Shown here piece by piece: positions 8,666 to 16,593 of a DNA stretch of 35,952 nucleotides. The first letter of the stretch is position 1, and each line of letters begins with the position of its first letter. Source of the DNA: Nitrospirae bacterium MYbin3 (lineage in GTDB: Bacteria > Nitrospirota > Thermodesulfovibrionia > Thermodesulfovibrionales > Dissulfurispiraceae); the NCBI GenBank assembly GCA_002753335.1, contig PEAD01000029.1, forward strand, positions 1-35,952. Reading direction: 5' to 3'. Under the pieces are notes generated by a model, which did no database searches, was not told where the DNA came from, and saw only the letters and a list, made by a program, of their open reading frames with translations. Both the position numbers and the translations under genes were made by a program.

Positions 8666-9481
8666 ATGGATTTTGGAATGAAAAACAGAATGTCTAAGAT
8701 ATTCAACCCGAAGGATGGAAAGACTGTTATGTTGGCGGTTGACCACGGATATTTTCAGGGACCGACAACAGGTCTCAGGGACATGAAAAATATAATCCCA
8801 CTTATACCGCAGGCTGACTGTCTTTTTGTAACCAGAGGAATATTAAGAAACTGCATAGACCCGAAGATAGAAACGTCGGTATGTCTGAGGGTTTCGGGCG
8901 GGCCGAGCATACTAGGCGAGCTCTCGAATGAAGATATAACCACCTCAATGGAGGAAGCGCTAAGACTCAATGCTTCTGGTGTAGGAATGTCCATGTATGT
9001 CGGCGCAAAAAATGAGGACAGGACAATAACCAACCTCGGAAGGCTTATTAACGAAGCCGAAAGATTCGGCATGCCGGTTCTTGCTATTACGGCCGTTGGC
9101 AAAGAAATGGTCAGGGACGCAAGATATATAGGCCTTGCCTGCAGGATAGCGGCCGAGTTCGGCGCACATATAGTCAAGACTTACTACTGCGACGGTTTTG
9201 AGGATGTTGTCGCTGGATGTCCTGTCCCGATAGTGATTGCCGGCGGCAAGAAGCTGCCCGAGATGGATGCGCTTAAGATGACCGAAAACGCTATAAGAGC
9301 CGGGGCATCGGGCGTTGACATGGGACGGAACATCTTTCAGAGCGACAGTCCTATAGGGATGATAAAGGCTGTAAAGGCGATTGTCCACAAGGGAGCAACC
9401 GCTGAAGAAGGATATGAGATTTATCAGAAAAACAAAAAGTCTGCGATAAGTGGAATAGACCCCAATATGGAGAAGGTATAA
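8666..9481 (+). CDS. LsrF/DhnA-family class I aldolase (possible heptulosonate-type synthase)
   Basis: A 271-residue TIM-barrel class I aldolase. The sequence matches LsrF-like proteins closely in several places: RMSKIFNPKDGKTVML, VDHGYFQGPTTGL, VAGCPVPIVIAGGKKLPE and GASGVDMGRNIFQSD. The Schiff-base lysine should be K171 in HIVKTYYCDGF. LsrF is a thiolase acting on the phosphorylated autoinducer-2 product, but relatives include fructose-bisphosphate aldolase and ADTH synthase of the archaeal-type aromatic pathway. No other lsr genes are here. The gene is followed 1 nt later by a zinc dehydrogenase and then DAHP synthase, so a sugar-phosphate or aromatic-precursor reaction is a better contextual guess than autoinducer breakdown. 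The exact substrate is not determined. Confidence 0.85.
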   Translation: MDFGMKNRMSKIFNPKDGKTVMLAVDHGYFQGPTTGLRDMKNIIPLIPQADCLFVTRGILRNCIDPKIETSVCLRVSGGPSILGELSNEDITTSMEEALRLNASGVGMSMYVGAKNEDRTITNLGRLINEAERFGMPVLAITAVGKEMVRDARYIGLACRIAAEFGAHIVKTYYCDGFEDVVAGCPVPIVIAGGKKLPEMDALKMTENAIRAGASGVDMGRNIFQSDSPIGMIKAVKAIVHKGATAEEGYEIYQKNKKSAISGIDPNMEKV

Positions 9482-9482
9482 C

Positions 9483-10508
9483 TTGAAAGTTGCGGTTTAT
9501 CACAACAATTCTGATGTCAGAATAGAAGAGCGCCCTATTCCTGCTATAGGCGACGGGGAAATCCTCGTCAAAATGAAGGCGTCGGGTATTTGCGGAACCG
9601 ATGTTATGCAGTGGTACAGGATTAAAAAAGGGCCGCGAGTGCTCGGCCATGAAATGGCAGGAGAGATAGTCGAAACAGGCAATGGTGTTGAACAGTTCAA
9701 ATCCGGAGATCGAGTATTCGTCTCGCATCATGTGCCCTGCTATTCATGCGTTTATTGCGATCAGGGCAACTACACTGCCTGCTCACCCCTGCACACAGGA
9801 AATTATGAGCCGGGCGGGTTTTCGGAATACATAAGGGTACCTGCGCTCAATGTTAAAACAGGAACATTTCTGCTTCCCGCAGGGATGTCATACGAAACTG
9901 CTACAATGATAGAGCCGCTTGCCTGCGCCGTGCTTGGACAAAAGAGCCTTGATGTTAAAAAAGGGCAGACTGTAGTTGTCTTCGGCTCCGGTATTTCGGG
10001 ACTGCTTCATATCCAGATGTCAAAACTTAAAGGCGCAAAGGTTATAGCCACAGACATTAACAAATACAGACTTAATAAGGCGTTGGAATTCGGAGCAGAC
10101 CATGCAATTCACGCTTCCGAATATTCTGTAGAAAAGCTTAAAGAACTAAACAACGGCAGGCTAGCGGACAGAATTGTCGTTTGCGCAGGAGCAAAACAGG
10201 CGGTTGCCAGCGCCGTGGAGTCGATAGATAAAAGAGGCGTGATACTTTTCTTTGCGGTGCCGCAGGAGGATATCTGCATTCCATCGGTAAACTTCTGGCG
10301 CGATGAGATTTCGGTGCGTTTTTCATACGGCGCATCCCCGCAGGATCTGAAAGAAGCGCTTGCTCTAATTGAAACAAACGCTGTTGATGTACAAAAAATG
10401 ATCACACATAAAGTGTCGCTGTCAGGAATACAGGAAGGGTTCAGGATGGTTTCTGAGGCTGCTGATTCCCTGAAAGTGGCGGTAATACCCGATGATTCAA
10501 TTAAATAA
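9483..10508 (+). CDS. Zinc-dependent medium-chain alcohol dehydrogenase
   Basis: A 341-residue MDR-family oxidoreductase that would oxidise a polyol or secondary alcohol with NAD(P). The catalytic zinc region is GICGTDVMQW and GHEMAGEIVE. The four-Cys structural zinc loop is CYSCVYCDQGNYTACSP. The Rossmann motif is VVFGSGISGLLHIQ, followed by ATDINKYRLNKALEFGAD. The start is a TTG at 9483, one base after the aldolase stop, with GAGAAGG (9470-9476) just upstream as the ribosome site. It is most like sorbitol/threonine-type dehydrogenases. Its place between an LsrF-like aldolase and DAHP synthase suggests a matching sugar-derived substrate. Confidence 0.9.
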   Translation: MKVAVYHNNSDVRIEERPIPAIGDGEILVKMKASGICGTDVMQWYRIKKGPRVLGHEMAGEIVETGNGVEQFKSGDRVFVSHHVPCYSCVYCDQGNYTACSPLHTGNYEPGGFSEYIRVPALNVKTGTFLLPAGMSYETATMIEPLACAVLGQKSLDVKKGQTVVVFGSGISGLLHIQMSKLKGAKVIATDINKYRLNKALEFGADHAIHASEYSVEKLKELNNGRLADRIVVCAGAKQAVASAVESIDKRGVILFFAVPQEDICIPSVNFWRDEISVRFSYGASPQDLKEALALIETNAVDVQKMITHKVSLSGIQEGFRMVSEAADSLKVAVIPDDSIK

Positions 10509-10520
10509 GGAGAGAATGAA

Positions 10521-11537
10521 ATGATTGTTGTAATGAAAATCGGAGCAGCGGATGAGGAACTCAAACATGTCTGCAAAAAAGCTGAAGAGCTTGGGTTTTC
10601 TCCGCATGTAATATACGGCAAAGAGCGAAATGTCATCGGTCTTGTAGGAACCGGCGGAAACAGGGAAGAAGTATTTATCATCGAGGAGTTCGAGGGTGTT
10701 GACAGCATAGTGCCGATAAGCAAGCCTTACAAACTTGCAAGCCGTGAAGTAAAGCGCGAGACCTCGATCGTAAATATCGGCGGAGTAAAAATAGGCGGGG
10801 AAGAGCTGATTGTTATGGCAGGCCCCTGCTCTGTCGAGAGCAAAGAGCAGATAGTAAGTTCAGCCCGCCACGTTAAAGCTGCGGGAGCCAGGATTCTCCG
10901 CGGCGGAGCGTTCAAGCCCAGAACCAGCCCCTACTCCTTCAGAGGACTCGGTGAGGAAGGACTCAAGCATCTAGCAAAAGCACGCTCTGAGACAGGGCTT
11001 CCGATTGTTACCGAAGTGGTTAATCCTGTGGATATCGATATTGTTTATAAATACGCAGACGCTTTTCAGGTCGGCGCGCGCAACATACAGAATTTTGCGC
11101 TGCTTACGGCATTAGGCCAGGCAAAAAAGCCTGTGCTTCTAAAAAGAGGGATGGCAACAACAATCGAAGAATTTCTTATGGCAGCCGAGTATATAATGTC
11201 TGAGGGCAACCACGATGTAGTTCTTTGCGAAAGAGGCATAAGGACCTTTGAGACCGCAACAAGAAACACGCTCGACATTGCGTGCATTCCGGTTGTGAAG
11301 GCAAAGTCTCATCTGCCGATAGTGATTGATCCAAGCCATGCTGCAGGGCATGTTCAGTATGTTCCATCTCTGTCAAAAGCGGCTATAGCAGCAGGGGCAG
11401 ACGGTTTGATAATTGAGGTTCACCCTGAGCCGGAGCGCGCTACGAGCGATGGCGCACAATCACTTACCCCGAATCAGTTCGCAAAACTGATGTCAGAGCT
11501 GAAGTTGATAGCGCCTGCAGTTGGCAGAAAGCTGTAA
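10521..11537 (+). CDS. aroF: 3-deoxy-7-phosphoheptulonate (DAHP) synthase, type I-beta with N-terminal regulatory domain
   Basis: A 338-residue enzyme that condenses phosphoenolpyruvate with erythrose 4-phosphate, the first step of the shikimate pathway. Residues about 1-66 form a small ferredoxin-like regulatory domain, as in Thermotoga-type enzymes with feedback control. The barrel then shows MAGPCSVES, GAFKPRTSPYSFRGLGEEG, QVGARNIQNFALL, KPVLLKRGMATTIEEF, VVLCERGIRTFE and VIDPSHAAGH, carrying the metal and phosphate ligands of the family. It follows the dehydrogenase by 12 nt with an AAGGAGAG ribosome site. It is the last gene of the run that starts at the 8601 promoter. Confidence 0.96.
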   Translation: MIVVMKIGAADEELKHVCKKAEELGFSPHVIYGKERNVIGLVGTGGNREEVFIIEEFEGVDSIVPISKPYKLASREVKRETSIVNIGGVKIGGEELIVMAGPCSVESKEQIVSSARHVKAAGARILRGGAFKPRTSPYSFRGLGEEGLKHLAKARSETGLPIVTEVVNPVDIDIVYKYADAFQVGARNIQNFALLTALGQAKKPVLLKRGMATTIEEFLMAAEYIMSEGNHDVVLCERGIRTFETATRNTLDIACIPVVKAKSHLPIVIDPSHAAGHVQYVPSLSKAAIAAGADGLIIEVHPEPERATSDGAQSLTPNQFAKLMSELKLIAPAVGRKL

Positions 11538-11571
11538 CAAATATTCAATTATATTTTTCTTGGAGGATTAG

Positions 11572-12015
11572 ATGAAAAAATTTGATCTTGAACTTGCGGT
11601 GGGAATATTCCTGCTTGTCGGAATTATGTCGCTTGCGTACATTTCTATAAAGTTAGGCAGGCTAGAGGTTATGGGGAATTCGGGATACACTGTTTATGCT
11701 GAGTTCGTAAAGTCAGGCGGGGTCAAAAACGGTGCGGTGGTTGAGATTGCTGGCGTTCAGATAGGAAAAATAAAAAGCATAAAACTTAACGGAGAATATA
11801 TGGCTAGGGTCGAGATGGTTATCAACGAGGATATAAAACTTCAGGATGATGCCATAGCCTCGATAAAAACAAAAGGCCTCATTGGAGAGAAGTATATCGA
11901 AATTACTCCCGGCGGTTCCGATAAAGGTGTTTCTGACGGAGGCAAGCTTCGAGAAACAGAGTCAGCAATTGATATAGAAGAGCTTATTTCCAAATACGCC
12001 TTCGGCAAAGTTTAA
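11572..12015 (+). CDS. mlaD: MlaD-type MCE lipid-transport protein
   Basis: A 147-residue inner-membrane-anchored periplasmic protein. One N-terminal helix (about 9-28) precedes a single MCE domain (about 38-115) with YTVYAEFVKSGGVKNGAVVEIAGVQIGKI and the typical TKGLIGEKYIEITPGG ending. MlaD forms a hexameric ring that carries phospholipid between the MlaFE ABC transporter and periplasmic MlaC. Length is a little below that of E. coli MlaD. TTGGAGG is the ribosome site (11559-11565). It is followed 16 nt later by a TolC-family gene and then mlaC, but no mlaE or mlaF is present; the gene upstream is DAHP synthase. Confidence 0.92.
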   Translation: MKKFDLELAVGIFLLVGIMSLAYISIKLGRLEVMGNSGYTVYAEFVKSGGVKNGAVVEIAGVQIGKIKSIKLNGEYMARVEMVINEDIKLQDDAIASIKTKGLIGEKYIEITPGGSDKGVSDGGKLRETESAIDIEELISKYAFGKV

Positions 12016-12031
12016 CTAAGGAGTGACAAAA

Positions 12032-13399
12032 TTGAAGTATATTTATTATCTAATTTTTTGTGCAATTATAATCGCGTCTTCACCAGCCGTCTCGGTATCG
12101 GCTGAAGCTTCTAAACCCAAGACGGTCCTGAATCTTCAGGAATGCATAAAAAAAGCTGTGGAGATAAGCCCCGAAATTGGAGAAACCCGTTTTGAAGAAG
12201 ATGTCTATAAGGCAAAAAAAATGCAGGCCGACTCAGCCCTCTATCCGCAAATCGATATGCTTGCGATTACAGGCCCCTCGCCAAAAGCAAGGAGAGAACA
12301 GCTTAACCCAATAGACACAAGCTCTAAAACAAGCATCGGCGGCATATTCGGCAATGCCGAGGCTACGCTTATACAGCCGCTTTACACATTCGGCAAGATA
12401 AGCAGCTACAGGGAAGCAGCGGCAAGTGGTATTAAGGTTGCAAAAGCAGGCGTTGACAGGAAAACGTCAGAAATAGTTCTCAGGACAAAAGAACTTTATT
12501 TCGGGCTTCTGCTTGCCAGAGATTTGAGAAAGCTTATACTCGAGATTAAAGATGGCATCGTCAGCGCTATAGAGAAGGCAGAAAAGCAGATAGCGACAGG
12601 ATCGCCGGCAGCGGATGAGCTGAATCTTTTCAAACTGAACGCATTCTATGGAGAGGTTCAGAGAAACCTGAACGAGGCAGAAAAAGGCATTGCGTTGGCT
12701 AAAGACGCGCTCGCTACAAGCATGGGATTGCCTTTGAATGCTGATTTTGATATTGCGGATGATTCCCTCACCCCTCAGGACAGAACAGTTGATGATGTAT
12801 CCAGATACATTCAGCTCTCCCGAGAACTCAGACCTGAATTCCTTCAAATAAAAGAGGGGCTGATAGCAAAAAATGCCTTGGTTAATGTTGAAAAGAGCAA
12901 TCTTTATCCGATGGTCTTTGCCGGTTTGAAAGGCTCTGTTTCTGCTGCATCGAACAGGGATCGGATAAACAATCCTTATATCGATGATTATTTCAACCAT
13001 TCATACGGCGGCGCTTTCATGGGGCTGAAATGGGCTGTGGATTTCGGCATAACAAAAGGCAGAATTCAGGAATCGCTCGCAGAGTACCACAAGATTGCAG
13101 AAAAGAAAAAGTTTGCTGACGAAGCTATTCCTTTTCAGGTGAGAAAGTTTTACCTCGATTTCGAAGAGGCACGGAAAAATATATTCGAGACCGAGAAGGG
13201 TTATACAAACGCAAAAAAATGGCTTGTTGCAGCAATCGCCAACCTTGACCTCGGCATAGGAGATGCTAAGGATATGGCTGACGCGGCACTTGCTTACGCG
13301 ATGCTGAAAGCCAATAATCTTAAATCAATGTACAACCACAGGATAGCTTACGCAAATCTTTTGTATGCCTCTGGATTGGACCTAAAGGAATTAAAATAG
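12032..13399 (+). CDS. TolC-family outer-membrane protein in the Mla cluster
   Basis: A 455-residue exported protein of the outer-membrane efflux (TolC/OEP) family. A signal peptide of about 24 residues (YIYYLIFCAIIIASSPAVSVSA) precedes two OEP repeats of long helices and short strands; VLNLQECIKKAVEISPEIGE opens the first, and ATLIQPLYTFGKI and GLKWAVDFGITKGRIQE are the strand regions. I choose TTG 12032 because AAGGAG (12018-12023) lies 8 nt before it; the in-frame GTG at 12023 is part of that ribosome site. Its place between mlaD and mlaC suggests it serves lipid transport across the envelope instead of drug efflux, which is inference. Confidence 0.87.
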   Translation: MKYIYYLIFCAIIIASSPAVSVSAEASKPKTVLNLQECIKKAVEISPEIGETRFEEDVYKAKKMQADSALYPQIDMLAITGPSPKARREQLNPIDTSSKTSIGGIFGNAEATLIQPLYTFGKISSYREAAASGIKVAKAGVDRKTSEIVLRTKELYFGLLLARDLRKLILEIKDGIVSAIEKAEKQIATGSPAADELNLFKLNAFYGEVQRNLNEAEKGIALAKDALATSMGLPLNADFDIADDSLTPQDRTVDDVSRYIQLSRELRPEFLQIKEGLIAKNALVNVEKSNLYPMVFAGLKGSVSAASNRDRINNPYIDDYFNHSYGGAFMGLKWAVDFGITKGRIQESLAEYHKIAEKKKFADEAIPFQVRKFYLDFEEARKNIFETEKGYTNAKKWLVAAIANLDLGIGDAKDMADAALAYAMLKANNLKSMYNHRIAYANLLYASGLDLKELK

Positions 13400-13408
13400 G
13401 AGGGGATG

Positions 13409-14029
13409 ATGAAAACTTTGGTTTGTTTGTTGTCTGCAATATTTTTTCTGATATCAGGCTTTAATGCCCATGCCGGAGAACCGACCGATCAGATTCGGGT
13501 TACGGTTGATAAGGTTATCGATATTTTGAAGAACAAAGAGATGAAACGACCTGATAAAACGAGAGAAAGGCGTTCTGCCATTCGTAAGGTGGTTCTGGAA
13601 CGCTTTGATTTTGAGGAGATGGCAAAAAGGTCTCTCGCGCAAAACTGGAGCAAAAGAACACCTGAAGAGAAAAAGGAGTTCGTATCTTTATACACAGATC
13701 TGCTTGAACGGTCATACATAAAGAAAATAGAAAATTACAGCGATGAAAAGGTTGTTTATCTGGAAGAAAAAACCGACGGTGAAAATTCTATAGTAAAAAC
13801 TAAAATGATAACAAAGAACGGCACCGAGATTCCTGTAGATTACAAGCTCGCAAAACTGAACAGCAGATGGAATGTTTATGACATATCTGTGGAGGGTGTA
13901 AGTCTTGTCAATAATTACAGAAACCAGTTCAACAAGATAATCCGTTCGCATGTCAACGGCTATGCCGAGCTTTTAAAGATGATGCGCAGCAAGCAGGAAG
14001 ACGAGGCGTTCGAGGAAAAGAAAAAATAG
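13409..14029 (+). CDS. mlaC: MlaC-type periplasmic phospholipid-binding protein
   Basis: A 206-residue secreted protein with a signal peptide ending at AHA (about residue 22). Family pattern is seen in RRSAIRKVVLERFDFEEMAKRSLAQNW, then EEKKEFVSLYTDLLERSYIKKIENY, TKMITKNGTEIPVDYKLAKLN and WNVYDISVEGVSLVNNYRNQF. MlaC shuttles phospholipid between the MlaD ring and an outer-membrane complex. Two ATGs compete; the one at 13409 is 5 nt from AGGAGG (13398-13403) and is preferred over 13406, which is only 2 nt away. The ribosome site overlaps the TAG of the TolC-family gene, so translation may be coupled. Confidence 0.92.
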   Translation: MKTLVCLLSAIFFLISGFNAHAGEPTDQIRVTVDKVIDILKNKEMKRPDKTRERRSAIRKVVLERFDFEEMAKRSLAQNWSKRTPEEKKEFVSLYTDLLERSYIKKIENYSDEKVVYLEEKTDGENSIVKTKMITKNGTEIPVDYKLAKLNSRWNVYDISVEGVSLVNNYRNQFNKIIRSHVNGYAELLKMMRSKQEDEAFEEKKK

Positions 14030-14037
14030 CTTCCTGC

Positions 14038-14208
14038 ATGCAGATTAAATGCCCGCACTGCAAAAAGAAGACTACTTGGGAAGAAAACCCATGGAAGCCC
14101 TTTTGCTCCGAAAGATGCAAACTTATTGACCTCGGCAAATGGGCGATGGAAGAGTATAAGATACCTGCAAGAGATGATGAATCAGAAATCGAGGAGGAGA
14201 ATAAATGA
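14038..14208 (+). CDS. yacG: YacG, zinc-finger DNA gyrase inhibitor
   Basis: A 56-residue protein that is easy to overlook. Four cysteines (C5, C8, C23, C27 in CPHC and CSERC) form the zinc site, followed by the family signature KLIDLGKWAMEEYKIP and an acidic tail. YacG binds GyrB and inhibits gyrase's DNA binding. The ATG at 14038 is 8 nt after mlaC, and the TGA overlaps the dapB ATG as ATGA (14205-14208), pointing to translational coupling with lysine/peptidoglycan biosynthesis. No strong ribosome site precedes it; GCTTCC lies immediately upstream. Confidence 0.9.
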   Translation: MQIKCPHCKKKTTWEENPWKPFCSERCKLIDLGKWAMEEYKIPARDDESEIEEENK

Positions 14209-15008
14209 CAAAGATTATAGTGACAGGCGCTACCGGAAGAATGGGCAGCAGAATTGCGGCGCTTTCAAAAGAATATGCGGATATTAAACTGGCAGGTACG
14301 ACCGAGAGAAAAGGACATGTACTGCTCGGTAAAGACATAGGTGGAATTCTAGGCATAGGCGAAAACGGGATAAAACTAGTTGATAACCTTGGCGCGGTTA
14401 TAGAAGCCTGCGATGTCGTGATAGATTTCACATCCATTGCCTCCTCCCTTGAACACCTTAAAATAGCTGCCGCAAATAAAAAGGCGATGATAATTGGAAC
14501 AACAGGCTTTTCTAAAGATGAACTGGCAGAGGCAAAAAAAATCGCTGAAGGCATTCCCGTTGTAATAGCTCCGAATGTGAGTGTGGGAGTGAATCTTCTG
14601 CTGAAAGTATTGCAGGATATAGCGCGGGTTTTTGGCGATGACTACGACATCGAAATAGTTGAGTCACACCACAGGCTAAAAAAAGATGCACCGAGCGGGA
14701 CCGCAATAAAGATGGCTCAGGTAATAGCCGATGCTGTAAACAGAAATCTGGATGAAGTTGCGGTTTATGCCAGGAAAGGCATAATCGGTGAGAGAACAAA
14801 AAAAGAGATCGGTATCCAGACCGTCAGAGCGGGCGATATAGTCGGCGAACACACCGTGCTTTTCGGCGGTCTTGGCGAGAGGATAGAGATAACACATAAG
14901 GCATCAAGCAGAGACACTTTTGCCAGAGGAGCTTTAAAGGCCGCATCATGGATAGTTGGCCGGAAGCCCGGAATATATGATATGCAGGATGTCCTTGGCC
15001 TAAAGTAA
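14205..15008 (+). CDS. dapB: 4-hydroxy-tetrahydrodipicolinate reductase
   Basis: A 267-residue cytoplasmic enzyme of the diaminopimelate/lysine pathway that reduces the dehydratase product with NAD(P)H. The nucleotide-binding motif is VTGATGRMGSRI at 6-17. The substrate and catalytic segment is EIVESHHRLKKDAPSGTA, holding the paired His and catalytic Lys. The ending contains GLGERIEITHKASSRDTFARGAL, typical of DapB. GAGGAGG (14191-14197) serves as the ribosome site. The start overlaps yacG. No dapA or dapL lies next to it in this window. Confidence 0.97.
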   Translation: MTKIIVTGATGRMGSRIAALSKEYADIKLAGTTERKGHVLLGKDIGGILGIGENGIKLVDNLGAVIEACDVVIDFTSIASSLEHLKIAAANKKAMIIGTTGFSKDELAEAKKIAEGIPVVIAPNVSVGVNLLLKVLQDIARVFGDDYDIEIVESHHRLKKDAPSGTAIKMAQVIADAVNRNLDEVAVYARKGIIGERTKKEIGIQTVRAGDIVGEHTVLFGGLGERIEITHKASSRDTFARGALKAASWIVGRKPGIYDMQDVLGLK

Positions 15009-15017
15009 TAAACCGCC

Positions 15018-16583
15018 ATGGCGGAGAAAATTATAATCTACGGCCTTTCGAGCGTAGGATTAAGAGTTGCAGAGTTCCTTAAACAGACAGGAACAGAGCC
15101 TTTAGTTGCAACCTATCCTGCATCGCCCTATCTATCAAAAATCAAAAACTGCTGCACAAATGTCATAGAGGCCGACCTTTCTAATTTTGAACTCTTACGA
15201 AAAATTGAGATCTCGGATGCCTCTGCCATAATACTTCCGTCGAGCGATGAGCAGTTCAACCTGCAGGCTGCACTTCATGCTGTGGAGATTAATCCTAAAA
15301 TTAGTGTGGTTCTGAGGCTGTTCAACACAAAACTTGCAGCAAAGCTTGAAGAAAACATGCAGAACTTCAAAGTTATCAGTGCATCTCAGGTTGCATCCGC
15401 TGCATTCGCAACAGCAGCTCTACTCGAAAAGCCTATTCTTTCGCTAAAGGAGTCAGATAAAATTTTCAGCTTTTTCAGGGTTCCCTGCTCACTCTTTGCA
15501 CAAAAAACAGTGAACGAAACAGAAAAAGAACACAGCCTGGATATTGTTGCGATAAACAAAATGGTCTTTCCAGCAAAAAACGAAAAAATACCTGACAAAG
15601 GTTCTTTATGCATTTTTTCTGAGTTTAAAAATGGCTTTAGGTTCGAAAAACAGCCATGTCCTGAAAAAAACAATACGCCTACTAAAGCCATAAAAAAAGA
15701 AACCATACCCTTATCAAAAAGGCTTCTGGGAATGGACAAGATTTTACGAAATACATTGACAGCTCTCATTTCTGTCATTATTTTTTGCATAGCTTACTTT
15801 TACAGCTTCGAAAACCTCTCTTTCATTAATGCCGTTTATTTTGTAGTAACAGTCCTTACCAGCACAGGCTTCGGAGATATCAGCCTGAAAGATTCTTCCA
15901 CACTTTCTAAGATTATCGGCATTATGCTTATGCTTTCAGGAATATCACTTTTTACCATACTCTTTGCAATGATAACCGACACCTTAATAAAAAAGAGAAT
16001 GGATCTTATGCTCGGCCGTAAGCGAAGCAGGCTTTCAGGGCATATTGTCTTATGCGGAACAGGAGATGTCGGAATTCGTATTCTCGAAGACCTTCTGGCG
16101 CTCGGAGAAAAAGTTGTGGTGGTAGAAAAAAATCCCGAAAATAAATTTTTTGCTGCCGTTAAAGAGATGAATATCCCTTTTATAATATCTGATGCCACTC
16201 AGGAAAAAACTCTTTCCGACGCAAACATACCGGGCGCAAAAGCCATAATATGCGCAATGGACAACGACATAATAAATCTCGAAGTGGGTCTTAACGCAAG
16301 GGCGTTGAACAGAAACATACGGGTGGTGCTGAGAATATTCGATAAAGACTTCGCGTCACGCATAGAAAAATGTTTTGATATACATTACGCCCTCAGCTCT
16401 TCTCATATTGCGGCTCCTGCTTTTGCTTCGGCCGCTCAAGGAACAGGGGTGGTTAATACCCTCGATATCGAAGGTGAGCTGCTCTTTCTGGTTCAAGAAA
16501 AATTGGATGGCATAAAAGACGAACTGAAGACGCTTTTTGCCCTAAATGCCGATAATAAAGTATTTTATCTCAGAAAGGGCTAA
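15018..16583 (+). CDS. Potassium channel with RCK-2TM-RCK architecture
   Basis: A 521-residue ion channel. Residues about 3-140 form an N-terminal NAD-binding RCK/TrkA-N-like domain (IIIYGLSSVGLRVAEFL). After a low-complexity charged linker, two membrane helices (about 250-272 and 298-320) flank a pore loop with STGFGD at 282-287, a variant of the usual TVGYGD filter. A second RCK domain follows from about 340 (IVLCGTGDVGIRILEDL, then VVVEKNP, acid-ended strand), with a small C-terminal lobe. RCK domains gate K+ channels by binding nucleotide or cations. The repeated SSHIAAPAFASAA and SASQVASAAFATAA segments show that the two RCK halves are related. It begins 9 nt after dapB. Confidence 0.87.
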   Translation: MAEKIIIYGLSSVGLRVAEFLKQTGTEPLVATYPASPYLSKIKNCCTNVIEADLSNFELLRKIEISDASAIILPSSDEQFNLQAALHAVEINPKISVVLRLFNTKLAAKLEENMQNFKVISASQVASAAFATAALLEKPILSLKESDKIFSFFRVPCSLFAQKTVNETEKEHSLDIVAINKMVFPAKNEKIPDKGSLCIFSEFKNGFRFEKQPCPEKNNTPTKAIKKETIPLSKRLLGMDKILRNTLTALISVIIFCIAYFYSFENLSFINAVYFVVTVLTSTGFGDISLKDSSTLSKIIGIMLMLSGISLFTILFAMITDTLIKKRMDLMLGRKRSRLSGHIVLCGTGDVGIRILEDLLALGEKVVVVEKNPENKFFAAVKEMNIPFIISDATQEKTLSDANIPGAKAIICAMDNDIINLEVGLNARALNRNIRVVLRIFDKDFASRIEKCFDIHYALSSSHIAAPAFASAAQGTGVVNTLDIEGELLFLVQEKLDGIKDELKTLFALNADNKVFYLRKG

Positions 16584-16593
16584 AGGTGAATAT

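Noticed and set aside
10109..10723. Minus-strand frame of 204 codons across the dehydrogenase/DAHP synthase junction
   Set aside because: Ser- and Ile-rich product typical of antisense frames, no ribosome site or motif, and it crosses two well-supported genes.
12467..13000. Minus-strand frame of 177 codons inside the TolC-family gene
   Set aside because: No recognisable domain; antisense to a convincing outer-membrane protein gene.
16546..16593. Upstream ATG for the Gly/Cys-tailed membrane protein
   Set aside because: It lies inside the channel gene; ATG 16594 has an upstream AAAGGTG and begins directly with the hydrophobic helix.
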